Below, one piece after another: positions 58,255 to 64,000 of a stretch of 64,000 bases of DNA. The notes under the pieces are model-generated. The model did no database searches. It saw nothing but the letters and a program-made list of their open reading frames with translations, and was not told the DNA's origin. The translations under genes were made by a program, and so were the position numbers. The stretch is from Deroplatys truncata (lineage: Eukaryota; Arthropoda; Insecta; Mantodea; Mantidae). Position 1 is the first letter of the stretch; each line of letters begins with the position of its first letter. The DNA lies in the NCBI GenBank assembly GCA_030765065.1, contig CM060982.1:15125630-15189629 (forward strand), read 5' to 3'.

Positions 58255-59663
58255 ATACACTATCATTTGTGAAAATTGTAACACCAAGAAGGAAACGCAT
58301 GAATTCCATGAATTTAATATCACAGGTTAGGTAAATGATAAGTAACAAATGATAAACTTTTCAAATCTATAAATGACCTTTGAGCCCTAATATTCAGTAT
58401 TTGGTGTGACATCCGTGCGCTGCAATTAGAGCTGTTATACGCCGTGTCATTAAATTAAAAGGTTCTGAATAAGTTCCTGAGAGATTTCCCTCCACGCAGT
58501 TTGTATTCGAACTCACAAATCCATGTCACTGGTTACTGGAAGACCGTGACGCACCAGATGCCGACCAACCATATCCCAGACATGTTCGATGGGCGACATG
58601 TCAAGTGAACGTGCAGGCCAGGGAAGCTCTTCGAAGAAGCTTTGTACATTCCTTGCAATATGTGGCCGGGCATTGTTCAGTTGAAATGTGGCCTATGGAG
58701 ATGCCTGAAGCAGGGGGAGTACCTCAGACTCTACAACCACCGTTAGGTACCGATTGCTGTTGAAAGTGCCCTCAATTCGTAGGAGGCGAAATCGGTTGTT
58801 GTAACCAATGGCGCCCTAAGCCATCACATCAGGTCCTTGTCCGCTATGCCACTCAACAATTAAGCCCTCCAGGTTGTGCTCACCACAGTACCACCGGACA
58901 CGTATGCGGCCATCACTGTAGGACACGTTGAAGCGGGACTCGTCCGAAAAGACTACATTTGGCCACTCAGCAGCCCAGTGACGGTGTTCACGTGTCCATT
59001 GCAGTCGGAGGAGCTTGTCGTTTCTGGACAATGGAAGCCGACGTAATGGCATGCATGCAGCCATGCCAACCTGCTGCAGACGGCAACAAAACCTTGATGC
59101 AGACAAGTTCACACCTGTTTTAGTGCTTCAGCGTCGAGCCAATACTGTGGATTAACCTGCACGGTCCGTTATGGCCATGCGGACAAGATAACGCTCATCC
59201 CGTGCTGTGGTCATGTTCCGTGGTTCAGTACCCGCTCTTCGCTGCGTATGACCTACATCTATCCACTGCTTCCACACACGCATCACTATCACCGTCGTAG
59301 CAACATTCCCTGTACGAACAGAAATATCACGGTATGACAAACCCGTTTCCCGGAGACCGATCATTCTGCCCCGTTCGAACGCACCCACATGACGATATGG
59401 CTCCCTTTGACGTCGACGAGGCATACTGGCACTCACTTTATTGTTTCCACCTTGTTTGACAGCTCTGCACTGAGTACAATGGGCGCAACACTGACCTTGT
59501 CGGATTGACACGAGAGGGTTGTGCTCGGCCTACCTGTAACCCATCTCTCTGCAAACCTAATCACTTATTGATTGTACACTCTTCTACACTTCCACCAAAT
59601 TTGGAGTTATTGGGGAAATTATTTCTTGGTGTTGCAATTTTCACAAACGGCAGTGTATATATA
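58250..59663 (-). mobile_element. Tc1-like DNA transposon with terminal inverted repeats
   Basis: Terminal inverted repeats of about 44 bp: 58250-58293 (TATATATACACTATCATTTG ...) pairs with 59619-59663 with five mismatches. The right TIR reads GGTGTTGCAATTTTCACAAA toward CAGTGTATATATA. The ends are TA-rich, consistent with TA target sites. The single transposase gene is on -. Confidence 0.88.
58393..59424 (-). pseudogene. Tc1-like transposase, inactivated
   Basis: Starts MPRRRQREPYRHVGAFERGR at 59424. A paired-type HTH follows (RMIGLRETGLSYRDISVRTG, then WKQWIDVG). Two in-frame stops (TAA, TGA, at about 59150 and 59124) interrupt it near TDRAG, after which the same frame continues NLSASRFCCRLQQVGMAA. 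First catalytic Asp: PNVVFSDESRF. The second is changed: FQLNNARPH, where family members have QDNARPH, so Asp is Asn. The third region, SLDMSPIEHVWD, keeps its Glu but sits four residues closer than usual, a small deletion. A frameshift follows near LIQNLL, before NLMTRRITALIAAHG and the final stop at 58393-58395. Length is close to the family's ~340 residues. It cannot be active. Confidence 0.92.
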
Positions 59664-59720
59664 TTGACTCTGTACCGATCAGTGGCAAGCTGACAATGGA
59701 TGCATTGAAATTTATATATT
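59663..59720 (+). repeat. Right ~60-bp direct repeat flanking the Tc1-like element
   Basis: Partner of 58194-58254, immediately outside the right TIR. Confidence 0.75.
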
Positions 59721-62700
59721 TACCTGTATTAACTATTAAAGTAACGTGGAAAACGCAAAAGCTAGGTGCAACGCAGAGCCGCTTCTACCTGTTACTAATA
59801 TAGTAATAACATAGATGAGGAACCATAATATCAAATAGGTATAGAAAGTAAAAAGTTGTGTTGTTTTCTTTTGCGGTAGCCTATCATATATTCCAGTCTC
59901 CATACAGATAGGAGAGACCAGTAACCAATCTCCAGGGCATAATCAGCTGAACAATTGGAGGAAGAATGCAAGCCGATAGGGAAGAAAATTAACCGGCAGG
60001 TAGTGGTTTGATAACAAACAAATAATGATAGGAAAAATAGCATGGATGGTATGATTAAACAGATGGTCTCGCATAAAGGAAAATCGATATTGTCCGTGCA
60101 TGAAATTGTTCATTTTGTGCGTAATAATCATGAAAGTGGAAGTATCCTCCCCCCCCCCCCGAATAAAGAGAAAAATTTACAGGGAGCTCCATATGGGTTG
60201 TCCTAGGATAAAGAAGCAGACATAAACGCTTAGAGAGATTTCATTTACAAGAGACAGTAAGGTGGCGACCTTACTGACACAGGAGGCTGTTAGGGCCCAA
60301 AGGTCGAGGTAGGCCAATGGCACGACCCGAGTCTAAAGAGCCATAGAAGAGTTTTTCAGTGAAAGGAAGTAAATGGGTCTCAGTTACTTTGCTTTTTTCT
60401 CATAAAATGGAGCGTTCAAAATGGGGAAATAACAGAGAAAAAGCGAATAGTAACTAGCAAGATTACACACAGTGAGCAAATCATTAAAACAGCCATTGAA
60501 GTGTTTCAGAGCCCTGCAGAATATTTGCAGAACCAGGACATCAACAGACAACGTCTGGCAATAGAAGCAGAGGTGAAACAGAAAACGTAACCAAACTTTC
60601 CGAGCCATAACAACTAGACAGAAAGAAGGGAAAAAGAGAAAGAAAAACAGGAACAAATATACGAGGAGCTACACCTTCACACATACAAAAAACACTGTTT
60701 GTAAATGTATAGACGAGAAACTAACTGTACTTAATGAAAAGAAAACAATGTAAGTCAAGAACAGTAAGAGGAAGGCCTTAACAGCACTATCTCATAAGTG
60801 GAGAGTAGTTAAAGCCTTTGTTTTTGTTTGTTTGTTTACCCCATTTTAAAACTTTGAGGGGTAGGTAAGTAATCGGAAGAGCTAGGCGTTTATTTTCCCG
60901 TTACCGTAGTCAGACTTATACTTACAAGATTGGAAGCCACATCGTTCCTCCCCACACATTTTATAGTTTTCTTTTCCAAAAATAGACCAACCCTTAAGAA
61001 GAAAGAAACCACTCCACTTCACTCCAAATGGACTACAATTAAAAAGCAAGGAGAGACTGTAAGGAAACCTGGCTATGAAATACTCCAGCATGACCAGTAA
61101 TTGTTTGACATAGTTATCTCGCCAGTAACTCTATACATTGTGAGGTAAATACACTTAGATAACCTACCGACACTGTCTATGGACAGGAAATGCAACAAAA
61201 TTGAAGGCAGTGTATGGAACCACGGACTCAGCAGGCAAATTCATGGACAAGCAAACACCTTACAGGCAATGTGCAACAAAGAAGGGTCAAGAGATTTGCA
61301 GTAGGCCAGAAAACCGAAGCCAAACCCTCCCTCAGGGTACCCAAGAAGAGCTTCCCATGACTCCCGAGTCCTATACAGAAATGAAATCGGGACTAGCACA
61401 GCAAAGTTACTATAGTCGTCAGACGACTGGGCTGCTAGATCCCAATTATTGATTTGTTTTCTTTTATGATCTTTAAGGATCGTCGAATAAGGCGGCTTTG
61501 GTATTCCCTAAGAGGAAAGGCTTTCTCCACTTCTTAATTTAATTCCGGGGTCGGAATTAGTCCCCTTCAGAGGTAATGTAGCGAGTCATAGAGGTGGTTC
61601 GAACGTGGAATTGGAGATTGTGTTAGATTTACCAATATGTGGTAAGATGCTGAAATCTAGGAAGCCCGACTTTGTAGATCACGGGGGCACACAATCAGCG
61701 GGTCAAGAAGTACTTAACGACCACGAATTTAGGTCACGGCGGCAGATGCTCACTCATTGACAATGACCCTCTCGCATGGCGATGCTCTGAGCGACAAGGA
61801 TACGCCATCTCCGACGTAACTCAGTTAAACGTTTAACTAGTGGTAACCTCAGGATATAGCAGAAGATCTCAGGTAAGATGAATTAGACATAACTTCCTGC
61901 TCGTGCAAACCTCACCCCCGGCAACCACGTAAATCAATCACAAATATAGTTGTTAGCTTTTATACAACCCCCGGGTTATTATTCGATGCCTCTTCCCTAA
62001 CTCACTCCGCCTGCTTACCCCACCCTATAACAAAGCTCTTCACTCTGAGGTTACCACCCGCTGGCTGTCAGCATCTCCGGGGCTAAATACCCCAAGGGTT
62101 GCTACAATACAATAAAGCAGCATATTTCTGTTATTACACCAATGTATCTAGTTGGATTTCGAATGTCATATAGGTCTTCTAATGTCACAGTTTTCAGTCT
62201 ATTAGTAATTCATCAGGAGCAAATCTTGATTTCAGCTGTTCAATGGCTTTACTGTAATTAGGTTCTGATGCGGGAAAGCTCTCAACAAGACTTCTTAAAC
62301 AGGTAGAAGAGAATTCAGCTTCACTATTTCCAAAAATAATACCTATTGTTTCTACAAATAAACGTTAATATTTTTTTCTGTTATCCAATCCTCTCTATAG
62401 CCCGAGACTATATCATATCCTGTCAATCTATAATTTCATCACTATGACGTACATTAATATAATTAGATATAAATGAAATTTAAATAGTGAAGGAAAAATA
62501 AGTTTCCGTATAGTGAGAAAAGTAATGCTTGATAAATTATATACATGCATAAAATAATAAGAGGTGAAGGAAAGACAAGCTTACCCTATGCTGAAACAAA
62601 TAAATATTTGCTAAATTATATACAAAATAACATAAGTTGTTTAGCACTCCATGTGAACGTAACAAAATTTAGGTCAGATTCAAAATCACAGAAGGCCGCC

Positions 62701-63405
62701 AATAGGAGGATGCAGTAAAAGAAATGGCAAACCTCGCTTTAGGCTACTTTCAGCGACAGTAAGTTGTGGTGCATAGATTTAGCGCGTGACGCAGACAAGT
62801 CATGGTCATAACTTAGCTACCAAGCCTATGTTTTATCTCCCAACTCGAACACCCAGTCTTAGAAATTCAACTGTCGGTAGGCGTAAAACAAAATGTAAAC
62901 TAACCAACCAGAACAAAATTAATGATTATGAGAAACCAATGAATTAACAGAAAAATGTTACGCACGTACAGTTAGACCATGGACGAAAGAAATGGAAATT
63001 TGGACGTTACAGACAGACCGGGCTTCATTACAAATGCCGGCGGAGAGAGCCGAGTGGTATGAGCAAAAGTACTCTGTAAAATAATCACTTTTATCTTGAT
63101 AAATATTCACGGTGCTCATTCTCAACAATATAATCCTATTTATCTATACCTTCTGGTCAGGTGCATTTGACCAAAACGTTGCTGGGGATCTCAGCTTCCG
63201 AATAATATTTTCCTTATCTGTTTAGAAATGTAAATGCTACGTCCCCTTCCGGAAACAAGCCTGGGGATGTCCATGAATCTGCGTATGTTTTACGCATTGT
63301 TTCAAAACACACTGAAAACGCGCTAGATGGAAAATGATGATGCGACAGTAGGTCATCTCCACCCTATTATAATTGTTCATTGTTGGCGTTATTCATGCCA
63401 CATGT
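59721..63405. other. Mostly unassigned
   Basis: No protein family was recognised. A 13-bp perfect inverted repeat (GTGGTAACCTCAG at 61840-61852, CTGAGGTTACCAC at 62045-62057) brackets a GC-richer 192-bp stretch. The frame 61201-61452 is open but unremarkable. A poly-C run lies at 60150-60160. Confidence 0.45.
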
Positions 63406-63409
63406 CTAT

Positions 63410-64000
63410 TTCTAGTTTGCTCTCATTAAAGCACACAGTTTACTTCAAATACTTTTTGTGGCATCAGCGAGTTTTGATATATCCATTAATATTCGTTTGA
63501 ATTGATCAATACTATGTAATTTTTTAAATTGCTGTCGCGATTCACTTGTTTCTTGCGATGTCATGGAAAGAGTGTTGAATTGTAAATCCATCATATAGTG
63601 AGCCGCTTTTAAACAGCTGACAGGATTCGGTTTCCCCTATTCCATTTATACGAGTACCTACAACCACAATAAGCTTTTCCACTTTCTCTACCACATACGT
63701 AGTAGGTAGAGAAGGTATCGCATTCCACCCAAAAATTTAATACCGAGATTTCATAGGAAATACGTGTTTTGAGGACCCTTGAATAAAAAAGTATGTTTAC
63801 TTTCTCTACATAATACGTAGAGAACACATTGCATTTCTCCTAAAACTTGAAACGAAGATTTCACCGGAAAAATATATTTTGAGGCCCCTGAACCAAAATA
63901 CAAGTTTTTTTTATAAAAAGGTCCGTATGTGTGTGAGTGTGTGCATCTATGAGCAGCATTTCTCAAAAACAATAAGTTGGATAAATACCAACTTTCTATT
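63410..64000 (+). repeat. GT-family dispersed repeat, tail of one copy then head of another
   Basis: 63420-63570 matches the family tail (AAAGCACACAGTTTACTTC, GTCATGGAAAGAGTGT). 63655-64000 matches the head twice in succession (CTCTACCACATACGTAGTAG, CACCCAAAAATTTAATACCG; then CTCTACATAATACGTAGAG, GAAGATTTCACCGGAAAA), then a short GT run, CAGCATTTCTCAAAAACAAT and GGATAAATACCAACTT. It continues past the window. Confidence 0.8.

Noticed and set aside
61201-61452. 83-residue + strand frame
   Set aside because: No recognisable domain, polar low-information composition and no supporting context.

Overview
The window looks like a stretch of a large, repeat-rich insect nuclear genome. The evidence is AT-rich non-coding DNA, a spliced CUB/trypsin-type serine protease gene of the kind insects carry as 'venom protease-like' genes, at least five Ty3/gypsy or BEL/Pao LTR-retrotransposon remnants, Tc1/mariner, piggyBac and hAT transposase remnants, and a tRNA-derived SINE family present in seven copies. 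Nothing bacterial or organellar is seen. The order of insect cannot be fixed from sequence alone; a polyneopteran-type large genome is my guess.

Layout. 1-6117: a giant near-perfect inverted repeat (arms about 2.2 and 2.4 kb around a 1.6-kb spacer holding a hairpin MITE-like element). 6115-8745: tandem and direct repeats derived from the outer end of that palindrome, enclosing a TATA/Inr promoter and a two-zinc-finger ORF (6900-7247) that is cut off by the repeat. 7337-8613: four ~0.3-kb units with long GGT microsatellites. 8771-10097: a 21-bp satellite with higher-order structure. 10415-11735: a ~70-bp minisatellite. 11744-12870: a SINE fragment and a BEL/Pao gag remnant.

15796-16035 and 31134-31332 are two consecutive exons of one host protease gene on the + strand (CUB half-domain, then the R|IVGG activation site and the catalytic TAAHC). 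They are separated by a 15.1-kb intron holding a mariner-type transposase, a small secreted-protein ORF, a gypsy element, a SINE and two further transposase remnants. The remaining protease exons are not in the window.

31890-37570 (- strand) is a single gypsy element (gag, zinc knuckle, protease, RT, RNase H, integrase) opened up by three later insertions. It is followed by a piggyBac remnant (38.2-39.0 kb), a DDE transposase remnant (40.0-41.5 kb), a hAT C-terminus (42.1-42.5 kb), and a second gypsy whose RT abuts an integrase fragment in opposite orientation (43.3 kb). A SINE with a clean 12-bp target duplication sits at 45.68-45.97 kb. 47.1-49.5 kb and 63.4-64.0 kb hold clustered copies of a GT-containing dispersed repeat. 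53.4-56.6 kb is a third gypsy with an internal RT deletion. 58.25-59.66 kb is a Tc1-like element with recognisable TIRs and a dead transposase, flanked by ~60-bp imperfect direct repeats.

Apart from the protease gene, almost every protein signal is a decayed mobile element. The least explained region is 1-8.7 kb: a palindrome, tRNA T-loop-like motifs at regular spacing, and a promoter plus zinc-finger ORF whose tail resembles, in my judgement, the N-terminus of arthropod Polinton/adintovirus-like proteins that precede a type-B DNA polymerase. That link is inference, not shown by the sequence.
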